Positions 45,056 to 57,389 are shown, numbered from the stretch's first letter. The stretch is DNA of 64,000 nt from Dermatophagoides farinae (GCF_024713945.1 NC_134677.1:5831001-5895000), one strand, 5' to 3'. Notes: generated from the letters alone by a model not told the origin. Translations and numbers: made by a program.

Positions 45056-47898
45056 CTACAATTCAAATCTTGCAAATTTCAACGAGTGATCATGTCCTTG
45101 TACTATTAGTGTAGAAAGAAATGAATTCACACAACGAGGTCCAGAGTATGCTTCAATACTTTCGTTATTGGCTAGTTGTTCATATTTTACGTATGCATCA
45201 GAAATCACATCAAAACCACATTGTAGATCATAAATTTGTCTTAGTAGCAAAGTTTTTGAATAGAATTCTTTTTCATTCTCTAACTTTTGTTGTTTCATCA
45301 AATTTTCAGCCAGATTCACGTTTATGTGTTCCTCCAAATTACGGATCCAATTTCGGTAGAGGAAGAATGGACCATTAGTGGCCAAACTTAATATAAAAAA
45401 TGGCCATCGCCTAGGATAATTATGAGGAATGATGATGTAGGCATTCCATTCGTTTAAATTGGATTCTTGAATAGATGAACAATCTAATGGCTCGCATCTG
45501 AGAATCAATTTGTAAATAAAATTATTTTGATCAAAAAGATCATTACAAAATGCATTACGATCATCGACATCTTGTTCAAAGTATTCGATAAGATTTTTCT
45601 TTTGATATGAATCTAGTCCGTTGATCAATTCATCACCAGTAATTCTATCGAAAGATTGAATAAAACATCTGGGCTTCGAGAATATTAAATTCTGACCATT
45701 TGAAACAATTGAATTATTAAATAAACTCGCGTCAATACATTTGTTAACGCGTATATGATCAAGTTGTTTCTGCAAATCGATTCTTGATTGAAAACGATGC
45801 ATCATAGTTCTGACCGTTTTATCCAAGCCGTCTATCGCTATAGACGACTTAACACGTATGATACCGCTATTCGAAAGCAATGGATTTTCATCAGAATTCA
45901 AATATTCAATACCAGCAATGCGTTGTGTCCAATCATAAGTATAGCCAATTTCAGGTATTAAATCCGCATATGAATTGATGCCAAATCGACACAATAAATA
46001 TTCAATTTTTGCATTGGGACATTTCAATCCCGTATCGGATGAAGAAAGTAGCTTAGCAAAAATATTGCTATCGTAGTTGATCACTGAATACTTTGGTTCA
46101 GTCGAATTCGGGGATGAAAGGTTATCGATTTTATAGGTGAGACCAACCAATTCTATTGATATAAAACATTGATTGTATTTTTAACATCAAAATCAAATTA
46201 CATTCATACTTACCAAGTTTAGGAAAATAGGTAAAAACACATACGATCTGGTAATCATGATAACGAAAATTTACACATATTTTAATCGGATGAAACGTAA
46301 ACAGTTTACTGTATCTTGAATAAAAATCATTCTTTGAATCTGAATGTAAAGTTTTATTTGTTGAATCTTCTTCCACTACATGGCGTTGTGAATGATATCG
46401 AGATTTTTTTGATTTCTTTCTATGTTCAGATTCATCTTCGTCATCTTCAAACTGCAATCCATTTTCTTCATCAATTTCTTTTTGCATACTATTCATTAAT
46501 AATAATAAATTGGATTCATTTTTTTGTTTTGATTCAAATTCTTGAGCATCCTCAGCTGATCCTTGTATAGCAACGTTATAATCCAAATCGAAAGCACTTT
46601 TGTATGCACGAAGCTATAAAAATAAATTGGGGTAATTTAATTTATTAAAATTTCAAAACTAATTTTTTTAATTAGACATACTTGGATGTAGAGTACATAA
46701 AGTGGTTGTGGAAGGTATGATGTTAAGAGGTTAGAAGTATCGTAAACTTGTAATGGAACATTTAGATGTGATACTAATGGCTTGGCAGCTTCGATTATAT
46801 TCTTCAATGTTGGATCGAATTGAGATAATGTTCGTTTTTTAGTTGTTATTTCCACTTCTAATTTGAATCGCGATTCTTCAGACATTTTCAATTGATTTTC
46901 CGCAGAGATACGTTGTTTAAGTTCCCAATCAAGTCTGGCTAAATGTAATTTGTATAAATCTTCACTTGAAGCAATATCTTTGTTTAAATCTACAGATGTA
47001 CTCGAAACCACAAGTAAATGTTTTAGATCTTCAGGAAAGTGATCAGAAAGAAGAAACTTATCCTTGTCCAATAAATCTAACGATTCATCTTTTGAACGGA
47101 ATGAAGCACAGGTTTTCTGTTCTTTTTGTAGATGCATAACTTCATATTGAATATTCTGCAATTGCAAATGAATTTGATCTACTTTATCTTTGCCCAATGA
47201 TATTTTTTTGCGTGCTTCTTTTAAACGATATTTATCCAGACGATTAAGATTTTTCATCTCCATAAGACACATTAATCCTTTAACTTTAATGTCCGAAAGC
47301 GTTTTATCCATACCATTTGAATGGTCATTTTTAAGTTTACCTTTTGCTTTCTTATTTTCCAGAATTAATTTGATTAATTCTCTTAGATTAGAAGAAACAG
47401 TTTTAAATTTGTCGAAATCTTCATCAGATTTTTTATCCAAACTTGGATCAGCCAATGCTTCAATTTCTTCTTGATTATATCCATTATAAGTCAATTGATG
47501 GCATTCATTTGGATCTATTTTGATGGAATTTACAGTCGAGTTATGGATGGCTGATGATTTAGATGATTTGGAATTTGCAAAACTAATCAAATTAAATGCG
47601 TTATATATATTATATAATTATTAGCCAAAATAGTTGGAAAGATTTCAACTTACTCTCGAGTAGTTCGTGTAGTATTATCATTTGGTGATGTTGTTGTACT
47701 TTTCATGCGTTTAATAAGATTGGTGCTTCCAGAACCACTGCCGACACCAGATCTTTTCGATGATCGATATTGTTCATTATTGGTGATTGTACCATGTCCA
47801 TTGCTCTCCGAATGGTTTGATTGTCCTCGACTAGACGAATGATAATGGTAATCATTACGTTTATTTTCATGATCCAAATGTGACCGACTTGATCTCAT
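45056..47898 (-). CDS. THOC5: THO complex subunit 5
   Basis: THOC5 is part of the nuclear THO/TREX complex, which couples transcription to mRNA processing and export. Exons are 47898-47654, 47582-46682, 46613-46214 and 46152-45056; the joined frame is 880 residues, longer than the roughly 680 of human THOC5. Family blocks: DQIHLQLQNIQYEVMHLQKE, ARLDWELKQR, and LPQPLYVLYIQ joined across the second intron to LRAYKSAF. The N-terminal 81 residues are Ser/Arg-rich and low in complexity. The middle is predicted helical, fitting the coiled-coil part of THOC5. An acidic then Lys-rich segment (FEDDEDESEHRKKSKKS) sits in exon 3. The start at 47898 is preferred over an in-frame ATG at 47946. The gene is head-to-head with RACK1, 536 nt apart. 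Confidence 0.93.
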
Positions 47899-48434
47899 GA
47901 TGTAGTTATGGGAACGAAATATATAATAATAACATAAAAAAAACAATTTTATAATGATAATTGAGAAAAATATGTTTGAAATAAAAATCCAGTTTCACGA
48001 GCGGCCAAATCTCCATCTACATCGGTGAGTCCTATGGTGTTGAAATAGAAAAATAGTAGATGAAAATTTTTGAAATATTGAACCATTTTATCGATTGATT
48101 CTCAACTCAAAAATTGCTACTGCAAATTAATGTATAGAATTTTTTTATTTTATAGAAATTCATAATTTTTGAGTTCTTAAAAATCTTTTTGATAACTATT
48201 TCAATCAAATTTTAAAAATTTACCACTGAAACAAGGCTAGTTTTTAGCGCATGCGTAACTTAAGCAGCATGTGGCTTGTTCTGACTCAAAACATGTCTTT
48301 TTTGTTTTCCTTTTCCTTTCCGCGTTGGCCAGTGTTTTTTTGTGTATTCTGAATTGGCTGTTTTATTAATCTTTTTTTCCAAAATACAAAAGATTTTTTT
48401 TGATTAAAATTGACAAAATCAATTCCTTCTAATT
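47899..48434. promoter_or_regulatory. Divergent THOC5/RACK1 promoter region
   Basis: This 536-nt gap separates two genes transcribed outward. It contains GCGCATGCG at 48247-48255, which closely resembles the palindromic NRF-1/Ewg site. About 60 nt further on is a pyrimidine-rich stretch (TTTCCTTTTCCTTTCC near 48306-48321), like the TOP starts of translation-machinery genes. No TATA box is evident. Confidence 0.55.
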
Positions 48435-49597
48435 ATGGCTACTGTAAGTCAACCACCATCCGAAGAATTAGTGCTTAAAGGCACCCTAATTGGTCATTCA
48501 AATTGGGTTACTCAAATTGCTACCACCAAACAATATCCTGATACCATCTTGTCATCATCGCGTGACAAAACATTGATCGTCTGGAAATTGAACCATGATG
48601 AAGCTAATTATGGTTTTCCATTGAAACGTTTACGTGGTCATGGTCATTTTATCACTGATGTAGTTTTGTCGCAAGACGGTCATTATGCTTTGTCTGGATC
48701 CTGGGACAAAACTCTTCGATTGTGGGACTTGAATCTTTGCAAAACTACCCGACGTTTTGAAGGCCATACTAACGATGTTTTATCAGTAGCATTTTCTCCG
48801 GATAACCGACAGATCGTCAGTGGCTCGCGAGATAAATCGATTAAATTGTGGAATACTATCGCTCAATGCAAGTATTCGATCGAAGAAGCAAACGGCCATT
48901 CTGATTGGGTATCATGTGTACGATTTTCTCCATCCAGTACAAATCCAATCATCGTTAGTGCCGGTTGGGACCGTATGGTCAAGGTAATTTATCAAAATAA
49001 AAATTTGAGCAATCAAATTTGTTTATGATTACATTTACCGATTATTGAATCTTCCATGTGACTCGAAATATGTTCTGCATTTCTGAAATATTTCGTTACT
49101 TTTTTAAAACTTGTTATAAAGATTTGATTAACTGAATTTCTTGTTTTTTTTTGTTGATCCAGGTTTGGAATCTAGCAAACTGTCGTCTTAAGACTGATCA
49201 TATTGGTCATGTTGGATATTTGAACACTGTGACAGTTTCACCTGATGGTTCGTTATGCGCTTCTGGTGGAAAAGATTTCAAAGCCATGTTATGGGATCTT
49301 ACTGAAGGCAAACATTTATATACATTGGATCATAACGATATCATCAATGCTTTATGTTTTTCACCGAACAAATATTGGCTCTGTGTTGCCACTGGTCCAA
49401 CAATTAAAATATGGGATTTGGAAGGCAAAAATTTGGTCGATGAACTTAAACCTGAAATTTTGGCCAGTAAAGGCAAAGCACCACAATGTATTTCGTTGGC
49501 TTGGTCGCATGATGGTTCCACTTTGTTTGCTGGTTATACGGACAACCAAATTAGAGTATGGCAAGTTGTACCAGCTTCTATGTCATCTTCGGCTTAA
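48435..49597 (+). CDS. RACK1: RACK1, ribosome-associated WD40 scaffold
   Basis: RACK1 is a seven-bladed beta-propeller bound to the head of the 40S ribosomal subunit. It is also a scaffold for protein kinase C and other signalling proteins. Exons are 48435-48983 and 49163-49597, joined in phase 0 across a 179-nt intron, giving 327 residues (human 317). Clear matches are [68 protein letters not shown] and [14 protein letters not shown], with WD dipeptides or variants closing each blade. An AATAAA at 49639-49644 follows the stop. The protein is highly conserved and the call is firm. Confidence 0.98.
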
Positions 49598-49638
49598 GTT
49601 AAACAAAAAAATTTTTATGAATTGATTAATATGAAAAC

Positions 49639-49644
49639 AATAAA
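49639..49644 (+). terminator. Poly(A) signal AATAAA, RACK1
   Basis: The signal is 42 nt after the RACK1 stop. Minus-strand AATAAA signals for the converging gene lie at 49688-49683 and 49655-49650. Confidence 0.65.
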
Positions 49645-49797
49645 AAATTTTTATTGAATGCAAAATTCGTCACATCTTTGGTTTTATTGGCCAATAACAT
49701 TAATAAAGTAAATAATGATCAAAAATCAATTAACGTGTTTGTCAAATAGATAATTGCCATCGAAATAGAAAAAAAAATTTCAACATAAATCATGTGA

Positions 49798-51402
49798 TTA
49801 CCGGAAAATGTTATTTAGTATAGAAATAGTAATCAATGAAATGACCATTAAATTGAACGAGACGAACAGTTGTTTGGCGGTATTACATTGGTCACGGGTA
49901 ACATCTCGGCAAGATTGAGTTATTTCACGATTTCGATCGCCCATAAGTATATCAACGGTAACTCTTGAATTATCAAAACATCGTTCCAAAACAACGCGAC
50001 TCAAACAATCACGATAGCGAAACAAAGCACTGATTGAAGAATGGAAAAAAAATTTTATTTAGAAAAATTAAAAAAATATATAATTCAAGGTAATACGAAC
50101 CAGCATATACGACGTTGAACATCATTACTACTACGGCCATATCGTGCTTCACGTTGTCGCATTATCAAATGATCAAGACAAGAATTTTCGAATGGACGAA
50201 CACGTTCAATACAAACGGTAACTGTACCGGTATGTATACCGGACAAGGCACCACCAACTCCAGCACGGTCAATTGTTTCGATTGGGAATGGTTGATTCTG
50301 TGTTTGATATGGTGAAACTGTAGCCATCATAGGATTGTTATTTGGATTTGGAATGTTTGGATATTGGCCATAAGGTGGTTGAGGATAATATCCACTTCCA
50401 GGATTTGGTGAATATGATAGATCAGTTCGACGTGAATATGAATCTGATATGGTTGTAATTTGTGATGGAAGGCATGACCAAGCTACATTATGAGCTTTAT
50501 CGACAAAATATGTACCAAGTAAATCCAAATCAGTTGTATAACATGAACGGCTTTGAGATATGACACAATTGCGAAATGTTTCGAAAGCTTGACAAAGCTC
50601 ATAACTAATCGGTTGATTATTGTTATGGCGAGCATAATTTCGTCCTTGATCGACTGTTCTTGACTTAAGATAATTATATTGATTTTCGCATTCAACAATT
50701 TCTCTACGTTTAAAACATTGAGCGTAACGCCAGCCTAAAATTATTATTAATTCATTCATTCAAGAGATGAATAAAAATTATTGAATATTGCAATTCTTGA
50801 TAAGAATAAACAAAACCAACCAACCTTGATTTCTTTCACAATGTTGTACTAGGAAATTTCTAGCTTGTTGTATCAAATCTGATGATGCCTGAAATTGGTA
50901 GGAACCAATAGGATCGCATAATGGTGTATTTATAAGCAAATCATCGAAAGCCTGTCTCATCAACCTGTTGTTGTGATTGTAGCGGAAATTTAATAAAAAA
51001 AATGAGGACAAAAAAATATCAGACAGATCATTAACGAATTGGCAAAGTCATCATGACAAATATGAAGCTGACCGAAAATTTAAAAAAAAACTAGATTAAT
51101 ATTCTCACTCACTTGCATTGATGATCATTTAATTGATCAGAGAGGTAGTTACGATTGTTGGTATAATTGTTGACTTGATAACTGTTTGTCAAACCCGGAT
51201 ATCTCGAATCGTAAGGTGGGTTTCCACTATTTACCGGTTGACTACGTTGCATTTCAACACGAATCATTTCTTTTGCTCGTTGATGAACATTTTTATCGCA
51301 AACTTGATTGCCATATTGTTGTCCGTATCCAAAGTTACCTCGGGCTGATGAAATTGTTAAAAGTGAGATAAAAACCGCCAAATAAACTGTAAAATATAAC
51401 AT
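49798..51402 (-). CDS. Unrecognised secreted cysteine-rich protein with GPI-like tail
   Basis: I do not recognise the family. Exons are 51402-51113, 50964-50825, 50734-50101 and 50029-49798; the joined frame is 431 residues. It starts with a signal peptide of about 21 residues (ending ISSARG) and ends with a hydrophobic stretch after a polar region, FNLMVISLITISILNNIF, as in GPI-anchored precursors. Two copies of a cysteine module can be read. The first is C-x8-C-x7-C-x22-C beginning at LCQAFETF in exon 3. The second is C-x7-C-x8-C-x22-C beginning at the CCALFRYR junction of exons 3 and 4. They are separated by a Pro/Tyr/Asn-rich linker (PNPGSGYYPQPPYGQYP). An N-terminal part has further cysteines. 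It is probably an extracellular or membrane-anchored protein. It converges on RACK1, with 200 nt between stops. Confidence 0.75.
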
Positions 51403-54115
51403 TTTTACTGCTGATCAATTCAAATGTTTTATATTTGTATGACAAATAAAAAGGGATGAATAAAGATTATAACCGAATCGAAATTAAAATTATGTTTTTC
51501 TTTTGGTTATAAAGACACACTGTGTTTTACTCTGCACAAACTTTGTCGCAAAATGAAATGGACAATGGCCAAGAATGGACATTCCTTTTGATTTCAACGA
51601 TATTTCTAGTTTTGAAACCGAAAAAAAATTTCAAGTTCATTTTTCTATTCTTGATAATGATGTCACCGAGCTAGGTGTGTCTATATAAAATGTCGCAATA
51701 ATTTTATCCTGGAACAACAATGATGATTCATTTATCTTTATGGATTGTATATTTATTTATGAAAAAAAACAAAAAAAAATCATTAATTATGTTTCAGTGA
51801 AGGTTAACTAATTAGTTGCACGCAAACCTAAAATTGAAGCTAAAGCTATTTTTTGTATGTTTTTGTCTGAATATTGTCAAATTGTAAATATTCAATCAAA
51901 TTAAAAACGATGGAAACCAAAATAAACTTCCCATCATTGAGGTGCGACCAAAAAAAAATTTTTTTTTTGTTAAATCTTTGCTTCCTTTATTCTATGCTTC
52001 GAACAAGCAAAACACTTTCGTAATCATTTGATTCAGAGAAGAACATTCAAGTGTTCAAATATACATTTTTTTTTTGATATTATCAGTGAACATCTGTACA
52101 TCGAACAAACAATTCAATTCTGAAAGCATCATTATCACAATTTTATAATATTTGACATATCCGATAGTTTTTGGGCTTGTCAAGTAGGTGGAAAAAAAAG
52201 AGTCATTGAATCATCAGTCGAACAAAACTAGAAAGAGAAAGAGAAGAAATGGGGAATGGGTGAATAATGATTGATCAATTAGTTGACTCACTGGATTCAG
52301 TATTCATTGTCGAAATATTTTTTCAATAATTTTTTTTTACGAATAGATGAATTACATTAGTAGTGATGAACTAATCTAACAATATTCATCTGCAAATTAA
52401 TGTTGATGACAATATAATAATGTGATGAAAACGATTGTAGAGAATATTTACACACATACACAAAACACGGAAACACAAAGTTGATTGTACGTGGAACAAA
52501 CTGATAGTTTTTGCTATTAATTGCATCCGACAATCAAAAAAAAAAAAAAAAATTATGATTACTTTCTCTTTCGATTTCTTTTGGTTTTTTTTGTGTAGAC
52601 ATAAAAATTCGGAAAGAACAAAAAAAAAACAATTCGTTCACTATGACAATCGTTTCATGGACTGTTTCAGTTTATAGAAAAAAATTGACACAGTTTTTTT
52701 TGTTGTTGTTGTTGATGAATCAATATCAATATATATTATTTTTATATCGTTTGATTATTGTTGTTCTGGTTCAGTTGATGCTATTGAAGGAAAAGGTTAT
52801 GGTTGCTGTCAAATGGTTGATTTGAATTTGGTTTCAATTTTATTTTTAAAAACATTCGATAATGAAATTTTGTTCTATTTTTGACAATCTTTCGATATGA
52901 CGACGGTTCATCTACGTGGCGATTTGTGATATGCAAGGATACACGATTTTATACACTATATTAAATTCCATGGAGATTTGAATCAAAATATTAGTAATGG
53001 CAATATTTTGGTCAAAATCATATAACCTAGTTTCATGAAATTTTTTGCAATACAAACTAGACAATGAACTTAGAGACGTTGGTTTATTTTTTTTTCTTAT
53101 TCTTCTTAATTTAAAGTTTCCTACTGTAGAAGGTTAAACATTATGTTGTTATGGAAATTCCGTTCAAAAAAAAAAAAAAAATAAAATAACGAAAACACAA
53201 CACAACACACACACACACATGCAAACGGGAGACGGTAATAAACAATTTTAAGATCGATATTCATACAATTTGATAAAAACTGATGAATGTCTTGGCTATG
53301 TGTTCATACAATATATTATAAATGATTAAGAATGAAATATAAAGAATTGTGAAAACACAAGCAGGTAAAATAATAATAATTATGAATAAAATAATCAATG
53401 AAGCAATCAATCAAATCATTTGTTTGTCGTTCGTGCATATACAAATATCAATTCATCAATGGACCCATAATTTTTAGCGTACAATCTTTATTAACAATAA
53501 TATTATAATGACAGACTGACGATTATGGTGATGATGGTGACGATGAAAACAATGGAAATATATTGCATTTACTTTTACTTGATTCTATGATTGTTTGTAT
53601 ACTATGTTGTTGTTGTCAAATGAAATTTTATGTGATTGTAGACCAACCATAACGACAAACCATCGAAAGAAAAATTACAAGTAAAAAAAAAATGATGATT
53701 TACTTCGATGACTTTTCAATTCCATTCACCAATAATGATGATGATGATGATGAATTGTAGATGCATAGATTGAATGTATGAATACTACCTACAACATTCA
53801 ATAATGATAATAAATATTTTGAACGCGCCAAACACACACACACACACACACACACATACATAACTGAAAGATACAATAGTCATTCTGGTTTAGGACTTTC
53901 ACATAAATTTTATTAATTTTATAATGAAAAAAAATGATGAAAATAAGCAAAATGGACTCGTTTTTTTGGACAAATGTGAAAAAATGCCTCATTTTCACAA
54001 TGTCATCATTATTTTATTTGTGATAAAAGTAATATTAATTTTAATGATGATGAGTGATGCAAAATGAATTGAATTTCTTTTTTTTTTAAAATGGTAAAAA
54101 ATAAAAATCAATTAT
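51403..54115. other. Intergenic 2.7 kb without a supported gene
   Basis: AT-rich DNA with T and A runs, an (AC)n array at 53832-53856 and ATG triplets near 53733-53753. Short frames here, such as one at 52643-52825, are hydrophobic and low in complexity. The start of the region should hold the promoter of the cysteine-rich gene. The end holds the 3' untranslated part of the TBC gene. Confidence 0.55.
53832..53856. repeat. (AC)n microsatellite
   Basis: About 12 uninterrupted AC units in the gap between two minus-strand genes. Confidence 0.9.
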
Positions 54116-55783
54116 TCAAAATCGCCAAATTTTGTTCACAAATAAAGAGTAACGGGATTTAGCAGTATTTGAATCATTAGTTATTATGATTGTCTGATTA
54201 ATTACGTCGGTAGCTAACAATGTAGACAATTTTGGTGGCACCAATTTGATTGAGGCAATAATTTCGAAATATTTTTCCATATCCATATCTTCGGGTAAAT
54301 TGGAAAGAAATCGAGCCGAATCAATGAATTCTAGTTTGATAAGTTCATTCTTGAACATGGACAATAATCCTAGGGAAGCTCGAAATATGAATTCATTACC
54401 ATCTCGCAAAAATATGTCCCATACACGGCTCACACAATCTAACGACAATGACCGGGCAAATAATGTATAGACCTGATACATAAAAAACAAATCTGTTGTC
54501 AACCCAATGTTGACGAAATGACTTGCTAAATCTGGTAATAACGAATGAAATTGTCGATCGTAATATGAGTAGATGATACGCATCTTATTTTGATTGAGAC
54601 CATAGAATACCATTAAAAGTTCATTGTTAAGAAGATTTGCTAAAGAAGTAAACGCTGAGAATGTAGATTGTGAATTCAATAATAACATTGCAGCTAAAAA
54701 TGACATTCCTTGACAGTATCCAATATCTGGCCGATAAACAACATAAGCAGATAGAACGTCACACAAAGATTTGTGATATGGACCCGTTTCCTGAAAAAGA
54801 CCCAATTGTGGAAATGTTCGTAAAACATCCAATTTGATTAAAAAGGCAATATTTTCACCATCATCATCATCGCTATCTTTGGCTTTATCGGTGATAATAC
54901 TCTGATCAGATGATGATGGACAGGAAGAAACTTCGGACGAATGCGAAGCGGATCGTCTATGTGTTTTATGATTACATGAAGTCATCGGTGATAAAGGATT
55001 GGAACATTTTCTTGAAATAAATTGCCGTACCCAAATTTTTTCTCTCGATCGACTTAGACAAATATGGAATAATTGTTCAGTTATGTGCAAATCGTTACCA
55101 ATAACCAGATTCCAAACTTTTGGCCGAATCGATGAAGGAATGCCATTCCACCATAGATTTTGTACACGTTTAGTAATGAGTGATTGATGCCAACAAGGCA
55201 ATATTTCTTCAGTCCAAATTTTGATTGCTTTTTGGATTTCATCTTCTTGTTGAGCCTTTCTTTTCACAAAGTCTTTTCGTAATTTTTTTCGTTGTAAATC
55301 TTTTGTTTGAGCATGTAGTAATATCTCTAGAAATTGTTCGCGGTGTTTTCGTTCTTCATCTTTACTTTTTGGTGGAAGATTTTGTGGTCTTTTAACGCAA
55401 ACATTGGTTCCATTAGTGATATCATGTTTATATTCGCCATATATGTTTACATCATATAGGTTAAGATGTTTGGCCATATTAATCATTGAATCTATTTCAC
55501 TCTGATGATCTTCCACATTATCTTTGATCATATAGTTGGCACATTTTTCATCATTATCTTTGAGATCATCATGATAGAATGTTTTCGCTGTTGAGCAACT
55601 ATTCGTATGTATTTTGGTTGTACCATTGGATGGATTTTCATTACAATTTTTAAGACATAATTTTTTCGTTACTGGATCATAAACCAAATTTCGATCCACA
55701 TGATGTAAAGCATCGCTCAATGAACAAGGATTCCTTGTAGCCACCGATGATCGTTGTTGCTGTTGATTTGATTGAATATCCAT
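54116..55783 (-). CDS. TBC-domain Rab GTPase-activating protein, TBC1D12/TBC1D14 type
   Basis: TBC proteins speed GTP hydrolysis by Rab GTPases. The TBC1D12/14 branch acts on endosome and autophagy membrane traffic. The coding frame is a single exon of 555 residues. The N-terminal 180 residues are polar, with a charged helical stretch KDEERKHREQFLEILLHAQ typical of this branch just before the domain. The TBC domain spans about 205-505, starting VQNLWWNGIPSSIRPKVW. Both catalytic fingers are present: R322 in IKLDVLR and Q358 in GYCQGMSF. Later blocks LDCVSRVWDIFLRDG and FLSNLPEDM agree. A Ser-rich, acidic loop (about 260-310) is inserted between the first helices and the Arg finger. The absence of introns in a gene this long is notable beside its neighbours. 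TBC1D12 and TBC1D14 cannot be told apart here. Confidence 0.92.
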   Translation of the reverse strand: MDIQSNQQQQRSSVATRNPCSLSDALHHVDRNLVYDPVTKKLCLKNCNENPSNGTTKIHTNSCSTAKTFYHDDLKDNDEKCANYMIKDNVEDHQSEIDSMINMAKHLNLYDVNIYGEYKHDITNGTNVCVKRPQNLPPKSKDEERKHREQFLEILLHAQTKDLQRKKLRKDFVKRKAQQEDEIQKAIKIWTEEILPCWHQSLITKRVQNLWWNGIPSSIRPKVWNLVIGNDLHITEQLFHICLSRSREKIWVRQFISRKCSNPLSPMTSCNHKTHRRSASHSSEVSSCPSSSDQSIITDKAKDSDDDDGENIAFLIKLDVLRTFPQLGLFQETGPYHKSLCDVLSAYVVYRPDIGYCQGMSFLAAMLLLNSQSTFSAFTSLANLLNNELLMVFYGLNQNKMRIIYSYYDRQFHSLLPDLASHFVNIGLTTDLFFMYQVYTLFARSLSLDCVSRVWDIFLRDGNEFIFRASLGLLSMFKNELIKLEFIDSARFLSNLPEDMDMEKYFEIIASIKLVPPKLSTLLATDVINQTIIITNDSNTAKSRYSLFVNKIWRF

Positions 55784-56457
55784 CCATCCACATTAATATA
55801 GATCTTTAAGTGATGATCATAATGTCCCGATAAATATTATAACGATATCGATTTGAAAGCTGAAAAATCAGAAATAAAATTAATGATGATTGATCACAAT
55901 ATTTGGACATTAAACATTAAACAAACATATAAAATGGTCAAAACAAAATATTTCAACTCATTCATGTGATTAACTGTATAAATAACATAACTGTGCATAA
56001 GTCTGAATTGTTCGTTCAAGTTCAACTCTCTTATTATGCTCAAATCAAATAGCATTTTGGGCAATGCATCGCAAAGCGAGTGGAAAAACCACTTCAAAAC
56101 AATGAAAAATGTTTACAACTTATAATAGGACACGATTTTTTGTTCATTGTATTCAATCCTATATCTATACTGTTTGACCGAATTGAGTAAGTCAAACAGT
56201 AAAAAAAAAATGGCCAAAGGTTATCGAGCATGCCTAGTTTTTGGGTCATTTTTGAAATCGATTATATGATGTTTGTGAAGAAAAAAATGATCGATATTTA
56301 TTAATTCATATATTTTTTTCAAAAAGAAAAATTAGTAATTTTTTTAAATAGCCACACAGATCTTAATTAGAAATAACAACAAAGAAATTTTCTTCTTCAG
56401 TGACAAGTACAATTTTAATGTTTTTTCCATAATTTAGATTTTCACAAGTGTTTACGG
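55784..56457. other. Intergenic between TBC gene and TMEM50
   Basis: It should contain the TBC promoter and the TMEM50 3' UTR, both minus strand. A minus-strand open frame at 56097-55894 (67 codons) has no recognisable family and I do not call it. Confidence 0.5.
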
Positions 56458-57083
56458 TTAATAATCGTCATATTTTCGACCAAATTTAAAAATAATTGAC
56501 CTACGAATTTAAAATGAAGTTTTTATAAAATGAATTAAAAATAAAATTATTACCCTAAAAATATGAATAAATTCTGAAAGAAGATTCCTAGTCCTGGCAA
56601 TATGTTGACACCAGTCACAACATAGGCTCCAAATAAGATCCACAATGAAGCGATTAGACTGCCAAATCCAAGAACAAAACCAACAAACAGCCAAATATGA
56701 ACGGTATAATCAGTCACACCATATGAATACATTTCAATGCGGCTTGAAGAGACTGAGTTAATCCTTTAAAGAAAAAATATTCAATGTTTTTAGAAATTTT
56801 TTCATTAGAAAAATCTTTTTTTTGTAATTTACATCAATAAAGAAATGGTGGCCAGTACTCCACAAATATGGTATGCATTATTGAAATCAGGATAATAATA
56901 TCGCGAGGAAATGTCAATGATAATCCACCAACCGATGGCAAACTATTCAATAATAATAATAATATTTTTTGAATAAGAATTTTTAATTAAACTTACAAAT
57001 GATCCAGCAACAATGCTGGTTATCTTATTACGATTCTCATCCTCTTGTAAACGTCCAAGACAATTTTCAAAACATGCAGACAT
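56458..57083 (-). CDS. TMEM50: TMEM50 family four-helix membrane protein
   Basis: TMEM50A/B (SMP1/UPF0220) are small multi-pass proteins of the ER, Golgi and late-endosomal membranes with poorly defined function. Exons are 57083-56997, 56942-56833, 56763-56554 and 56500-56458, giving 149 residues (human about 157). Matches include ITSIVAGS, GWWIIIDIS, YHICGVLATISLLMINSV, IWLFVGFVLGFGSLIASLWI and FFQNLFIFLG. Four membrane segments are visible. Without the last 43-nt exon the frame would stop at FLG. With it the protein ends GSIIFKFGRKYDDY, matching the family's FKFGR end. It is head-to-head with MOB4, 306 nt apart. Vertebrate A and B paralogues cannot be distinguished here. Confidence 0.92.
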
Positions 57084-57389
57084 GGTTATTATTTGATAAA
57101 TAGATTTATAAAATTTTTTTTCACAAGAATTTCATAAAAGAAATTCAATGTATTTGTAGAATTTAAGTGATTCGAATGAAAAAAAAATTTGTCAAACAAA
57201 CCAAAACAATAATATGACAACAATCGATGGGCTGCTTTTATTGCGGCAAACCCATTGATATGTATGTGTTATCCATAAAGTACGTTTTGAGTTGATGTTC
57301 ATCGGCAATAAATTTTATTGTATCAATTTATAGTTAAATTAAATATCTATCTAAAACATCTGAATTGAAGCATTCATCTGGACAAAAAT
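57084..57389. promoter_or_regulatory. Divergent TMEM50/MOB4 promoter region
   Basis: A 306-nt gap between two outward-facing genes must hold both core promoters and 5' UTRs. I see no clear TATA box or known palindrome. Confidence 0.45.

Noticed and set aside
52643-52860. Frames in the 51.4-54.1 kb gap, including one reading CCSGSVDAIEGKGYGCCQMV
   Set aside because: The Cys-containing stretch looked domain-like, but it lacks a start, splice sites and any family match.
55894-56097. Minus-strand frame of 67 codons upstream of the TBC gene
   Set aside because: It has no recognisable domain and does not join to the TBC frame by a visible splice site.
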